A stretch of DNA of 64,000 bases from assembly GCF_014905175.1 (NCBI RefSeq), contig NC_057790.1:18254469-18318468 (forward strand). Reading direction: 5' to 3'. The stretch is from Aphidius gifuensis (Eukaryota; Arthropoda; Insecta; Hymenoptera; Braconidae). Position numbers and translations under genes: made by a program. The notes under the pieces are model-generated. The model was not told the origin of the DNA. It saw nothing but the letters and a program-made list of their open reading frames with translations, and searched no databases. Below, piece by piece: positions 10,501 to 26,400 of the stretch. Position 1 is the first letter of the stretch; the number at the start of each line of letters is the position of its first letter.

Positions 10501-13500
10501 AGTGTGTGTTGTTTTATCATAATTAACAAACTTCCTCATTTAAATATTTTATTTATTTTTCATTATTCCTCTAATTACCATTATGAAACTTTAGATTTAA
10601 TATTTTATTTCCGTTGTGGAATTGATCATCTGGAACAAGGCGAGTCATACATTAACATGTATAAAATAAATATTCTATACATATTAGGTATATAAAATAC
10701 CGTCAAACAAAAAAAAAAAAAAAAACAACGTTGAAACAATTTATCCAAGAGTCTCAGCACGATAGTCGTAAATAAAAATAATAAAAAGCGCGAGCGGCCA
10801 CGACGGCATTGAAGTATCGCACAAATGAGTCACGACCAAACCACAAACGAAGGTTAAAAAAAAAAAATATAGAATCAAACTGAACTCGTTGAGGATTTTC
10901 AAACCTTGATTTGGGTCTCTTTAACATAACATACAATATAAATTCAAAAGTTCATATAAATCCAAAGTACTGGATGCTGCTGCAAGGAGCTTAAGTTCGG
11001 AACTGTGCTATTTTCCCAAGGGAGGGATTTGAAATTTTGACCAATAAATTTATCGGTGCTCTAAATTATTCTCAATGTATTCATATAACATAAATTTATT
11101 TTAATTAATAAATAAACTGAATGAATAAATAATTTATTCAAAATAAATTTAGTTTTTAATTTTTTTTTTTTTTTTTTCAAAATATATTCTTCATAATAAT
11201 TTAAATAAATAAAATTTTGATAATTTTTTAGTTCAAGGTTTTTCATGAAATGCATACAGTAACGATATATGTACCAGTATTTTATTTTTTTATATATATT
11301 TATTTTTTTTTTAAATAATGTAATAGAATAAAAGAAAAAAATTGTCACTAAAAAGGGAGAGGCTTTCATGGCTACTCTGTTTTTTGGCCAGTAGATTATA
11401 AATAAAACAATGATGATGATAATAATAACATAAAAAAATAAAGGAGAGTATGAAAAAATAAAAAAAAAAATTGCCCTTGTTCCTGAGTCTCATTTCAGCA
11501 TAGTATCACGACCCGTTTAATTCTGCTCACGTTTACTTGATACTATAGAGCAGTACCGTGTCTCGTAATTGAACCGCAATAAAATATCAAATTTATTTTC
11601 ATCGTGATAATGATCAGTTATATAACGATCGATCGTAAAAACCAGAGGTGCATAGTTGTACTCAATAGATATCATATGACTAATGTCAATAAATTTTATA
11701 TTTTTATTTTTTATCTACTATAGATGTTGTTTAATGACATTACTTGATAAATTATGAAATAAATTTTTTTTAAAATTGTGACAATATTATGGCTATATTG
11801 CTTGATAAAAGTATTATTTTTCTTTTTTAATTAATTATATTAATTAACGTAATAATCAATTATTTAATAATTTATGGATTTTTTTTTTTGTTAAGTTTAG
11901 TTTTTTTTTTTCCTATTAAGATTTACACTTTGTATTTTTAAAATGTTGAACGAACAGATTGATGATAGCCTTATTTCAATTAAATTTCACTTTACTATAA
12001 TTTTTAATTTCAATTTTTTTTTAACTTTAACACTTTCAATATATCCTTATACATATATACATACTTTTTTTTTCATCGTAAAATTTATTTTTCAACAAGT
12101 TTAATACTGTGCAGTTTAATTAAAAATAGAAATTTCAAGACGATATAATTATTCAAGTGTGGACGATGAATTTTCTGTTAACAAAATATTACTTTATTTA
12201 TTTTTTCAAGTAATTTAAAAAACTTTTATAGTCAAAATATGTCGTGAATCTAAACGTTTAAAAAAACTCTCCATTGCACAGTATATTTTTAAATAAATAA
12301 AATTAATAGAAAAATTAATGAGCTTTTAATGAATGTCTGTTATTTTATTAACAATAAAATTACATGAATAAAATATATATATAAACTATTAAAATTTATA
12401 TTTTTTACTTTAAGATAAATAAGAAAAAAAAAATTAAATAATGATAAGTGTTATCACCTGTGTGCTTATAAGCATTTATGAGTGATAATAAAATTTAAAA
12501 AAATTATATATAATGATAAATACTAAGAGCATGTTTAATATAATAATAAAATGTCGTTTTATTATTGTATATATATGAAATGATGTTGCTATGCTACCAT
12601 CAGTCCAAACATATTCTATCGATTATAATAATAGTACTGTAGTAACTTTATGTTTGTATGTTAACATGATCTTTTTATTGTGTAGGTAAAATCATTGATC
12701 AAACTATGTCTCAGGACAATGCACTTGCATATATATACATTGCACATTTAATAAATATATATTTAAAAAAAAACAAAACATAAAATCATTCATTCAAAAA
12801 ATTTTGATTACTAGTAATTTATCGAAATTATAAAATATTATATAATTAGTTGAAAAAATAAATAAAATTTAAATAATATATCATTGTTGTTATTTTTTTA
12901 TTCTAAATATTTATTTTGCGCAGTAGATTTAAAGATTTTTATTTTTTTTTCATATATTTTTGGGTCATGAGCATGTCAGTTTTATTTTTTTATTTACAAA
13001 AATAAATATAGTAACCTCGATGTTAACAAAATTAACGTATTTATTAAATTTTAATTTGAGTATTATTTAAATATCTATATATTTTTTTTATGTCATGATA
13101 CTAAAAATATATATAGTGAAATATTGAATATGAAAAAATTAAAACAAAAAACTGCACTTTTTAACATAAAGAAATTATTTAAAACGATATGCATTTTGAC
13201 CTATTTATATTTATTTTTTCTAGCCAACTTTTGTTTTTCATAGTTTGCTTATTATTATTTTTTTTTTTTTTGCATTTAACAATGGCTATATTTTTTTTTC
13301 TTCCTGAATCAACAAACAAACATCGGTTACCCTAGAAAATTATATATATTTCGTCATTGAAAAATCAACCGTCTATACTTCCGTTCATTGTGCTCATCCC
13401 ATCATCGTTAATCAACTCCATTTGACCAGTTTTTTTTTATTTTTATAAATGTGTCAAGTAATCATTAAACGCTTGCGAATAAAAAAAATATATCTAAAGA

Positions 13501-16500
13501 CGTAATTTAAACAAATAAAATAATGCAAACTAAACATTATGATGATAACAATGAAAGAAAGAAAAAAAGATAAAAATTTTATGATATGACGATGATGATA
13601 CAGCTAAGTAATTTTATTGAAACAATTCTTTGACACACGCTTTATACTAATAAATTATTTTTTTTTTTTTTAAATTCTGATTATTATTTTTAATCTACTC
13701 ATTTTTGTTTTCCCGGTATAATAAATATGAGACTAGTACTTATTATACATAAATCATCGTGTGACTTGATTTTTTTTTTTTTATATAAGCTTCATGTCAC
13801 ATGCAAATAAATTTATACAATTATTCTTTTATTTAATCTACATATAAAGCTTGTTTTTTTCATCTGTAAATTGAATTTAATTAAATCAAAGATTCTTGGA
13901 ATGATTTTTCCTTTTTTATTTAATGATAGAATTGAATAATAATTTTAAACTAAGATTTTGATATGAAAAATAATTGGTGATGAAAAATGTGGTTTATTTT
14001 TTATAATTACTTGATTAAATGACGACTTATTTTGTTGTTAAAAGTTCATTGATTCAAAAAAAATAAATAAATAAATGAATAAATAAAAAAAAGTTAGCCA
14101 TCGGTTGAAGAATGCATGCGCGAAAGTTATTTTGAGAAGAACTGGTTTGGTCGTTTGTGCTATATTTACTTTTCTCAAGTGGCATGGTAAAGTCATTGAC
14201 AGGATATTTTACGATTGATTCATGACTGTGTACAGTAGCAAATATCTACGTCATTGTGATTATAAAAATAATAGTTGTAGTAATCACAAGATTCAATAAA
14301 ATATAAATTCTTATAAATCATTTTATTAAATGAATACTTTATTTGTTTAGTATTTTATTTCTTCTCAAATTAAATTATATTTATTAAATTTGTCAGTTTA
14401 AATAATAATAATGTTAATAAATAAATTTCATAAATATGGTTTTAAAAAATATTTAAAATATGAATAATCTGTTAGTTGAATCAAAACGACTGATGATTTC
14501 ACATTTAAATAATACAAGCCAAAAATATATAGGTATGTTTCGCTTAATAATATAAATTTTGGCACAGATTTTTAAAAAATAAAAAAAACTTTATGAAAGT
14601 ATATAGTAAATATATACATCAGCTAAAACTAAACAAAATATTTTTTTTTTTTAAATCGATAATTTGATTCATTTGGTCTGTAAATTGTTGAATAATAAAA
14701 AGAGAAAAAAAAAATTTATTTTTAAAAAATAAATAGATCGTAGATTTTAATATAAAAGTCAGTAAGCTGCTGACACTGGACATAGTCCAGGATACTTCAA
14801 ACTCAGATCGAAAAAAAAAAAATAAAATAAAATAACTCTGTCCATAAATTTATTTTTTATTTTAATTCCAAATTTTTTTATATAAGTATATCTAGAATAT
14901 ATTTATTTAATTCAAAATTTAAATCTGTCATCCACAGTTTTCGAAACTTCCAAATAGCAGTTTATATAGTTTTTTTTGAAGCTATTAAAATTCCTAAAAA
15001 TTAAAATATAAAAATAATTTATTTTCAACTTTAGTTATATATTTTAAGTATCCATATGATAATCGTAAATACAAGCAAGATGCTGCACAAAATGTTGCAT
15101 AACTAAAGTTTGAAACATTAGAGAAGTGTGACCTCAAGTACACTTATCAAAGGCAACCCAAGTTGCCCTATTGTACATCAAAATTCAAAGTTTAAACCAG
15201 TTGAATTTCGTTTAACACCAGAGTCAAAGTTTCTATATATAGTCTCATCAATTTCATCTCAAACTACTATACAAAATACATTGTCATTCACTATAAACAA
15301 AATAATGCCCAAAATTGTGTCGCAAAATTTTGCAAATCTTCTACCTCAATAAAGTATACAATATATACTTAATATTTTCATGAATATAACAGTCAAAAAT
15401 TATGAAACTGTTTTAAAAATCATTGAGGCATTTAACTGAGGTTAAAAGTTGAACTAATATTAAAATCATGAATATATATTATTTAATATTCTTGAAAGTA
15501 TTCATAAATCTATATCACGTTTAATTTTACCATAAAAATCATAAAAAAAAAAAAAAATCAGCAAGACCCGTATTCTATAAGTCAAAAATTTACGGTCAGT
15601 GAGTTCATGACATGCTACTGTATATTATATACAAATACACACATAGCTTCTTCAACCTGCATATTATGAAAATAATAAAATAACTATATATTCAATAAAC
15701 ATTTCAACAGCTTAACTACAAACATACAAGGTGTATGATAATAACAATAACAACACACAAATATATCAACAAAAATATGATGATGATTCTTGATGTACCA
15801 TTCAGTATATAGTTTCAATTTATATTAATATCCTGAACTATTTTCACAAGACATAACGATGCAATTCATCCGGCAATGTTTCCTCAATCAGTAACACACA
15901 ACATTGAACCTACATACAAGTTCTATGATGTGATGATACGTCATGAATACCAAAGGAAATACTTTCTGAATATTTGTGGGGAATTTAATTCACATACAAA
16001 CAGTATGGTACCCTCTTTTTTTTTCTTACACCCTCACCAACTTTTATTCATTTTTCTTTATTGCTTTTATTATTATTTACTCGTTTTTTTTTTTTTTTTC
16101 TTTAAACATATATACCACTCGTGTATGTTATATACCCCATCAAGAAGACTGAGAATTTTCAAGTGTACTCGTCGAACACACAACAAACGAGCCAACCACA
16201 CAGTATATATGTTTAAAAAAAAAAAAAAACAGCCACAAAAGTATAGGAGGCTGTTGAGAGAAACCACCAACACAATCATCATCATCATCATCCTTGTGCC
16301 TTTCCAACTGGATAAACTGTATGCTTCAGAGAGCTCAGTCTTTAGTTTACCACGGCTCTGCATGCCTGTCGGACGACGCTTTTACAAATTGTATATGTTT
16401 TTTTTTTCTTTTTAAATCGAAAATAACTCTTAATAATTTTTTTTTTTTTTCATATACATATTGATAAATGGTGATGAATATATTGGTTTTTTTCTTGTCA

Positions 16501-19500
16501 GTGAATATTTTTGTATCGATAAATTCATTTTTGTATTTACTCTTTTTTGAAAAAGTGGTTTATTGATTGATGATTTGTTGATAATTCAAAGTGTTGAATA
16601 ATATTGATTACTATTAATTATTACGATGACGAAAATGGATTATTTTTTTTAAACCACAATTTCATGCTAAATTGCGTCGAATTATTTTACCTGAATAAAA
16701 GTGTATTGCAATGAAATTATATCAGAATTTGGCATCAAGCCCAACAACTTAAAATCACAGTACAAAAAATATATAATATATTTGATAAAAAAAAGAAAAA
16801 ACTTGTATGGTATTTTATAAGTTACATAAAAAAACATCAAGTTATTACAAAATTTTAAAAATAGTTTAAAAAACTTTCAATGTGATGATATGTCGTTGAG
16901 ATTGTTTTCTACTTATTTATTTATTTTTTTTTCCGTCTGGTGAGAATAAAAAGTAAAAAATAAATTAATGAAAAAGAAAAAAAGAAAAAGAATATTTGAG
17001 AGTGATTATTCGTGTTATTTTTCAACGGTCTCAACCTGTTCTGGCTTTGGTAGTGATGGTTTGTTTGCACATTGGCTTGGAGGGATTTGTTCAACCTGTG
17101 TGTGTCCTTTAATATGAACCCCTGAGTAATAAAAACAACCAACAAAAAAAAAAAATTTCTACTCCAAAATGCGTGAGTTTAATTTGATCATATATTTTAA
17201 ATTAAAATACATTTTTCTATTATTAATTTTAATTAAGCAATCATCATTGAATTGTGATATAAAACAGTTTATATTAAGAAAAATTTATAACGAGTTAGTT
17301 TGAATAAATATATATAAATCCAAATGGGATTGACATACATTTTTCATCGCAAAAATAACATTGATTAACTCATGCAATAACCGAATTTGGTGTTTATTTT
17401 ATTTAACTACTAGCAATAGTCTTAAATGGCTTTAAAAAATATCTATATATAATTTTTAAACTTTAATTTTTTGTCTTTTAATAGTTAAAGGATATAATAT
17501 ATATGAAACCATGGTATTTATATTTTTTATTTTATCAATTATTATGTGAACAACATTCCAAAAAAGTTGTATGGTAAATAACCTGTGTAACTAGTCATGA
17601 AAGAAAAAAAATATGCAGAAGCAAGTTGAAGCCACCCACACTACTATCACCCCACAAGAATTCAACTTATCGTTTTGTGTCAATTTAAATAATTTATACA
17701 AATATATACATATATATATTTGTTTGTCGTATTTATTTATTTACCAATTATTGATATTCAAGGACACTCGGATAAATTATTGGATAAATTTTTATTTAAC
17801 TTTTTTTTACAAATAATAAATATACTTTATTAAACATTTTTTGAAAAAATAAATAATAATAAAAAAATGTCTAATAAAATTTTTATCAAATATTTATTAT
17901 CAAATACTTTTTTTATTTTTATCGAAAAAAATTACTATTGCTGAATTGAAATTTTTTTTGATGTACATATTTTTATTTATATGTACAGCCATTGACATGT
18001 CTCATTGCAAATATATCTTTTATATAATATATAGTGTTTTTTTTTTATTTATTTTTATTGCTTTTTTTTTTTTTTGGATATCAATGACCAGATGGTTTTT
18101 GTATAAATCTATATACACACAGTCTGACTATTGAAATTTCATAAAAATTATGTGCCATATGCATTTTGAATTGCAATATGCAGATAAAAAATAAAATAAA
18201 AAAAAAAATTTCAATATATATTCATGTCTCTCGCTCAACAGAAGGCCAAGATTATCTCTAATATACTTAACTTGAAAGATCAATTCAACAATATATATTT
18301 CATATAAATTTTTTATACCTCTTTTGTACGCGTTTTTATTATCACTTTAAAATATGAATTGAAAAGAAAAAAATACAATTGTTATATAGACATTTTAATA
18401 ATAATAAAATGAAAATTATAAAAAATTTAAAAATAAAGTTTGTAATTTAAATGGATTTTTCATTTTTCTGGTTGTAAAATTTGAAAATCTGATTAAAAAT
18501 AATATGTTTTATGATTTTAATAGGATTTTTAAAATAACATGAAAATAGAGCTTTTCAAATATACTTCAAATATGTTGAAAAATAATAATTATAAATTTTC
18601 ATTTTATACAAAAATATTTAAAATATATATATTTGTGATTTTCTAAATATTTTTTTGATACTGATTATATTAAAAGATAAATGTATAATTATATTTTTAT
18701 AATTTAACATATTATTTTTCTTGTGAATTTTCAAGGATTAAAAATAAAATAATAACATTGTTTACATTTATAAAGTAAGATTATTATAAATGTGAGCAAA
18801 AAGTGAATGAAAAAAAAAAATAATAACAGCTATGAATCTTTTTTCTTGATGGGTTCTTATCGAACCGTGTGTATTTTTCAAACAAATATATATAACATGC
18901 AATACATTCTAATTAATTATACCGTCACGGTGTGCAAACTGTCTTAAACACAAGTACATCAATTTTTTTATTTTATTTTTTGTATTGTCTTTTTATATTC
19001 AACCCCAATCTAAAAAAAAATAAAATAGCAATAATAAAAACAACTTTACTAAGATTTTTTTAAACTTTAGTTTTAACATTACAAAATCTTAACAACAACT
19101 TTACAACAAAAAAGTCTCGTTAAACTTTCGTCACATTTTTATATCAACTTTTGAAAAAAAAAAAAATACTCATTTTGTATAATATTTTTTAAAGAAAAAT
19201 TTTTATTCAAGTTTTATAATTTTAAATAATTGAGAGTTGTGTTTATACGCTTTTAAATAATTGAAGTAATAATATGGCAAAAGAATTTCTACATTTTTTA
19301 TTATTGTTTGTTGTTAAAAAAAAGATAAAGAAGAATTCGTGTTTTTTTTTTTTCAAGTTTGTCAGAGGTAAAAGTGGTTTTATTGATAACACGTGACAGA
19401 ATTAGATGTTATATTTTTGTAGTTTGTGAGTTGAAGAATAAAAGATGAGGTAAAAACTTTATTGCTTTGTGTCAGGGACTCGGTTGAGAGATAAATGATC

Positions 19501-20423
19501 AAGCTATGTATTAGTATATATCTAAGAAAAAAAAAAAATAAATAAATAAAAAGAACAAAAGGGAACATGAAGAAAGTGGTTCTACTACTACCTTATCTTT
19601 TTCTTAACTAAAACTGCCAGACATTCTTCGAGTTATCAGTCACTGTGTGCACTGTCTCATGTTACGGAAATGAGTCTGCAGATATAAGCTTTTGAAAAAG
19701 AAAAAAAAAGACCATACAAATGCATATTTTCAAAATAAAAAATATTCGTGTATATATGAAGGGCACTAGGTCAAATTTAAAAAAAAATTCACAACATAAT
19801 TTTTTTTTTCTTTCAACAATCCAATGAGTTTCTCTGCATATGTGCGATAGCAAAAAATTTAAATACTTTTTTTTTTTTCATATAGCAAAAAATATATGTG
19901 CATATACAATGTGTGTTTTGCGCATTTTTTTTTATTTTTTATATAAAAAATTTGGTAGGATATCTTGGCTGACATAACGTGTTTACAAATCCTACCAGCA
20001 GCATCTGTTACCTCATGACTTGGTGCACTCTAAAATAATGTTTTTAAAACTTGTTGGTTTTATAAGATAGAACAAAAAAAAAAATGGTCGTTCAAGAATG
20101 ACTTTAAGAAAACCACATGAAACACTGATGTGGTGTATATATGGTTACTATTAAGGTTATTACTTTATACACAATGTGTTAGTGCTTTTATAGTAACTCA
20201 AAATTTTACTCTAAGCACATATCTGATAATTTTTTAAAATCCAATTCTACCCTTTTATTTTTTATATATACTAAATGGATTATAAATTTAAAAGTTAATA
20301 ATAAAATTTTATCAAAATAAAATATAAATGAAACTTGCCCGCAGTGAGGAGAGACATGATAAAAAAAAAAAATTATTTATATATAAAACAATAAATAAAT
20401 CAATAAATATTTTTTATTTTCAG
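7538..20423. other. Long stretch without a certain gene (possible 5' intron)
   Basis: No exon with recognisable protein content was found. GC-richer islands stand out at about 8105-8225, 10740-11040, 11470-11570, 14090-14240 and 16120-16390, and may be regulatory. An (ATC)6 microsatellite lies at about 16275. The plus-strand frame at 15128-15352 and the two overlapping frames at 16073-16415 have low-complexity or unremarkable products. If the PDZ gene starts near 4.2 kb, this whole stretch is its first intron. An acceptor/donor juxtaposition at 12685/12686 would fit recursive splicing of such an intron. Confidence 0.5.
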
Positions 20424-23400
20424 GTGAGGAAGTGTCAGTTTCACCAAAAATAGGAGGAAGAGAAGCATTTTTTCGTCCTCAATTACGTGACATAACAACG
20501 AAAAAACAACGACGACCACCACCACCCCCGCCACTACCACCACTACCATCATCAACTCCAATATCAACAAAATATAAAATAAATAATTGTGATATAAAAA
20601 AATATTTTAATTATCCAAATAAAGAAAATAGTCCTGGTTATGATAAGAGTAATAATAAAATTATTGAAAGAGCTATAATGGGCTCAAATTTGAGTAGACA
20701 TAGTGAAAAAGGATTGACTGGTAGACGTACACAATCATCTGGTAATTTATGTGATCCAAAAGGTAAATTAAATAATGTTGGTAAAATATTAATGCCATGC
20801 TCAAGTGGACCACAAGAAAGATATATTATATCTGGATCATTACCAAATAGTCTTGATGATAAAGAATCATTAAAAAATGATACAATTATTAATAATAATA
20901 ATAATAATGATATTATTTGTGATACAATTGTTGGCAATATGGGTGGTACATTGCCACATAAAAAACGAACACATGGGGTACATTTTTCAGATGGAATTAA
21001 TGGAACACTTGATCTTGTTAGACATCGTTCACAAGAATCCTTAGATGGTAACCCCTGGAGGTAAATAACAAATGGCTTTATTTTAAAAATAACATAACAT
21101 TAGTATTAACAATAGAAAAATAAATCTTTTTGATATAATTATTTTATCAATATGTATTTTTATTTTATCTTAAAAATATTATTCAATTTAATTTTTTATT
21201 TATACTTTATTAATATTATTCCAAAGAAATTATTTTTATTTATTTTTTCATTTGACTGAGTCTCAGTTTTTTCATAAACTCAGCACATTCATTAAATATT
21301 TTTTCATACCGCTAAAAAAAACATCAACAATTAAAAAAATATTATTGACTTCCTGGATTTGATGACAGTTATTTACACGTTGAGTAAACTGTCACGAATG
21401 CTTTAATTAAAAAAAAATAATAATTTCACACTCTTTTGGAAATGTAAAAAAAAACTGTAAATATTTTTTAAATTCATTAGTAAACAATTTATTTGAATAT
21501 TTTTTAAATACTTGGAAATATGCGTAAATAATTTAATTAATTTTTTTAATAATTATAAAAATAAAAGAGTAATATTAATTGATAAAATTATTAAATAATT
21601 TAAAGATTAGTGATGAGTCATATTGAATATTATGAGTCAAATTAATTGGCAATTAAATTTTAATTTATTTATATACACATTTAAAACTTGTGATATTTGT
21701 TGCTTAATGTATATAAATAAATTTTATTGTCAATATAAAATGTCTGTCATAAAAGAAAAAAAAAAATAATAATCGTAAAAAATTCATGAGTTAATTCAAG
21801 GTATTTTTTTTTGTTTAAAACAGACGACATCATCAGGATAGTGACCTTGATCTTGTACGTTGTAAACATGGTAACTTTGATTTGATAAGAAAAAATCAAA
21901 GCATTGATACTGTGGACAGTGGCATCAAGTATTCACGTGTATTTATTGATGAAAAAAATCATAATTTAGATATATCTGGTACATTGCCAAAACGACGAAT
22001 TGATCCAAAATGGTGTGATCCATCATCAATTCAAGCATTTCAACAACAAACAATAGTTGATACTGTTGATGGTGATTTATTAATGAAAGTTGTTCATAAA
22101 CCAAATTGTGAACTTATGAAAAATCGTCAATTTGATCAACGTCCAGTTGATATTAAATTAACACGATTAGTTGGTGAACATCAAGATCAAGGCTATGCCT
22201 CTGAACGTTCACCAGAAGATGAACATCCACCATCATTACCTGGTCAACAACTTCCCGATATTAGCACTATCAATCCCGGTAAGTTTTTCATTTGACAATT
22301 TGCTATTTTTAAATTAAAATTATATTGACTTTATAAAAAAAAAGAAAAGTTTTTTGACACTAATTTTTTAATATTTTTTTTTTTTTCCAAACTTTAATAT
22401 TAAATTATAAGTTGAGAAAATAAATTAGTCAAAAATTTGAATAAAGCTAAATGCAGTTTTACTAATTACCAAGGACACTTTTATAATTTCTTCTTTTCAT
22501 TACTTTTTTTTTTTTAATTTTATTTTTTCCATTCACATTATCATTGTCGAGCTTGAGAAAATTTCTACTTTGCTCTTGCCACAAAGACATCCTTCACATT
22601 CAATGGTCTGTGACTTCTATTTAACGACATTTTTCAGGACGATAAAAGATGCCTTTCACCTTTTTATCATTATTCTTGATAAGAGTATTAAAAAAAAAAA
22701 AATTATGATAGGATAAAAAATTAATTTTACTATGAAAAAAAAAAAATTAAAAAATAAACAAAATAGATAAATAAATTGGAAAAAAAACCGTATAATTAAT
22801 TATCAAGAAGGAAAAAAGATAACCCTGACGTCATTACTATAGCTATACACATTTGTGTAAATATTTTTTAAAAATTTCTTAGTAAAAATATTTAAAAAAC
22901 AAATATATAAATAAAAATATAAACGTAAATTAATTATCATATAGCGAGAATTAAATTTCAATATAATTAAATAAAGTGTTGAGCTATTGTTGTAAAATTA
23001 TAATGTTAATTTAAATATATACATGCGAACATTTAGTTTATGTGCAATTGTATTTAAGAGCATTTAATTTTAAAGTGTCTATATGCTGATGATAATTTAA
23101 AGGCAAATATACCACAGTATGCGTAATTTGTACAATAATAAGCGTTTGAATGATCTTTGTTCTTTGATGCTGAATATTTCTATGGTTTAATATTACAGTG
23201 GTATATTGTTGAAAGATCCAACGATCAATGACAAGTCAACCGAAAAATTTCTAGTATTTTTTTTTATTTCTATAACGTATTTTAATTTGTTTAAAAAACT
23301 ATAAATAATTAATTTTTAAAAGCTAATTATTTATTCTTTCAATGTCACATGGTTTATATTGAAAATTAAAAATTAATTTTTTTCTCATTCATAAGTAAAC

Positions 23401-26400
23401 AATGAATTGCAATCAAATATAATTCACGTGCATGAAATTTCGATTTTTTTTATTTTTTTGTTCGCTTGGTATATCCAATCAGCTAAATCTACAGTATTAT
23501 ATCTATTAAAAAAAAAAAAAATTTCTTTAATTAACTTGATAATTTTTTATTTTCATTGTTATTATATTTAAATTTTAATTTTTATAATTTAACGTATGGT
23601 GTTGCTGACCTCACAACGCTATTTTATCTAGGCCGTCGCGTGCCGGTGCATTATACCGCTGCAGGTTTTCCATGCTTCGTAATTATTCTATCCCAAACAA
23701 GTGCGCAATTTTTTTGCGGTACTGCATTGTTTAATCCCTTTTTTTTCTATTCTCAAATTAATATGTATAAAATATTTATGGATGGATTTAACAATGGGCT
23801 AATTTATATTGTAAAAACAATTTTCTTAATGAGAATTTAAAATCATTGAAAGCTTTTTATTCAATAAATTTTATTGAATTTTATTTAGAATGAAAAATAA
23901 ATGTGTAGATTATGGATTTTGTTTTCTTTTTTTTTTCTAAATTATGGTAAAATAATTAAAACAAAAACGAACTTGAATTTAATCTTTACAATTTTTTGTA
24001 TTTGAAATTGAAAAAAAAAAAATGTATTGTTTGTTATTTTTAATTGGTCGTTGTGATAGCTAGATTATTTACAATTTTCGATTGACATTTTATTTGTTTA
24101 AAAAAATATATAAAAAAAATATTTACAAATTTATTTTTTGTTATTTTAATAAAAAGTATTTTGTATTTTATTTATCTCAAAAATATATGATACGAATCAG
24201 CTGATAAAAATCAAGTTCAAACTCATGTGAGTAGTCAAGAATGCACTATTGATCGTTGAGTCCGCGCATTGTGCTCCTTATTCGCTAAAACTAGGCCAAC
24301 ACCCTATATACTTGTATGTCCCAATGTGCGTCTCTGGGTCATTTGTTTAACGAAAAAAAAAAAAACACCTTTTAAATACTAAAAATCAAAAGTGAAACAT
24401 AGCTATCAATATTACCAATTTATTTTAAATTGCAAGAAAATTTGTATTCAAATGATTAAAACAACCTATAAGATTCAATTTCCAGCATGAATAAAAAATA
24501 AAAATAAAATAATATTTCTTTTTTACAAGAAGAAAAAGTAAATTGCAATTTCAATTGAGCTTTTTTTTTTTTTTTTTTAATCAAAGTAAACATAAGATTT
24601 TTCTGAACAATTATCACAAGTGCCATTTAACAAATTTATATAAAAATTAATTATAAAGGATGATTAATTAAGTAATTGAAATTCAAAAAAATAAAAAATT
24701 CATTTTAGAATAAAATAATAATTTAAAAAGCAATGTACATAAATGATAATCAAGTATCTCATTAGTGTGTGGAGTTAAGCTTTATATATAGCTTTAGGGA
24801 TTGTGTCACTAGATATCCACTTTTGTGTGTACATATATGCAGTACATGACCTCATTGCTCATTCACTTAACATTGTACATGTCAAATTCAAATTCTTAGC
24901 AGTAATAATAAAAAGGTATCAGTTCAACTTTTAAAAGTATTTTTTATATAAAAAAACAAAAGGGCATAACCCAAACATTTTAGTTTTTTTCCCCCAAGTC
25001 AAAATTTAGACTAAAAAAAAAAAAAATACTTTGAATCTTTATATTATTACTTGACATTATATATGTAAACACGTTTGTCTTTACTGTCACAAATTAACCG
25101 ATAAACTTGTCCTCAACAAATTTAATTTAACAAACTAAACATTCAATGTCTTAATTAAATTATATATTTTATTTAAATTCAGTAACAACTCAATTTAAAT
25201 TTAAATTTATCACATCTATGGTAATATAATTATGAAAAATTTAATTAAAATATTAATTGAGTTATTTTTCAAATTATTATTTGTTGAAAAGCTATTTAAC
25301 TAAATGAGGGTATTTAATTTTCAACAATTATTGTATCATATATTATTTTTTTTTTTAATTTTAATCAATTTTTCATTAAAAAAAAATCTTTAATTATTTT
25401 TAAAGGGTTAAATTGATGTTAAACTATTGAATTTATCATTTTACTTTTTTTTTTTGTTTCATTGATAACTCTTTTTCAAAGGAATATAAAAAAAAATAAT
25501 ACCAGTATTTGTCTAATCCTATTTGAAAAATCCGTTTTATCATTTACATTCAGTCTTTGATCATCAAATAGAACCATCTGAACAAAAAAACGAGTGAAAT
25601 TATTGAATTACTCAAAAGCACTCTGGTTTTTTTTTTTTATTATTATTATTCATGCAATTTTCATCAGTTTTTATCCAGTAAATTTTTTTTTCTCCATTCA
25701 ATTTCATGTTTAAATTCATTTTAATGTCAGTAATGTAAAAAAATTATTCGAAAAATTGCAACTATAATTTTATTTTTAATATTTATAAATTTATTTACAA
25801 TCGAAAAAAAAAAATATCTATCAGTTAAATTGATGGGCTTTTGAATACTAAATTTTTGTTGAAAAAAAAAAGGGCTTCATGAATAAATTACATGTAAGCA
25901 ATTTGCCATTGCTGATCGATAATATAAAAAAAAAAAAAAAAAATCACGTTACACACAGTGAATATTTTTATAATTTGTGCAATTGACGTTGAATTTTCAC
26001 CGTATAAAATAAAGTAAATTTAATTTTAAATAGACGGTTTTTTTGTATTATACAACCGTATGTTGTCTTAAACCTCAAACGTGTTTTGGGCAGTAAACCG
26101 TAACCCAAAGAAACGGATGTCCGGACAATCCTTTTTGTCTAACCTTCCGGTGATGCCCTAAGATTACCTTCCACATAATCTTAAATCAACAAACTGAATC
26201 AAATTAATTTACGTGATGGGAAATTTTACTCAAATTATTATATAATAACCTCTTATTAAAAAAAAAATTATTTAAACTAAATTTTAATTATTATTAAAAT
26301 TTTTTTTTGTAGTAAAATATTTGTACTTTATGTTTTTATATACTTTTATAAATTTTGTGATGACAGTTTGTTGTTATATATTTACAAGAATACTAGAATA

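Noticed and set aside
15128..15352. 74-codon frame with fairly balanced composition
   Set aside because: Considered as a missing PDZ-gene exon, but it begins at GTG, ends in a stop and has no suitable phase-1 donor or known domain.
16073..16415. Long overlapping frames on both strands (179 and 96 codons)
   Set aside because: Driven by T runs, an A run and an (ATC)n microsatellite; no domain. The TCAGTC at about 16337 lacks other promoter support.
20638..20937. 99-codon minus-strand frame
   Set aside because: Shadow of PDZ exon 20424-21060, with an Ile/Leu run that mirrors the Asn codon repeat on the other strand.
23556..23840. 94-codon frame in a GC-richer intronic island
   Set aside because: No splice sites in a phase compatible with PDZ exons 2 and 3 and no recognised domain; more likely a noncoding element.
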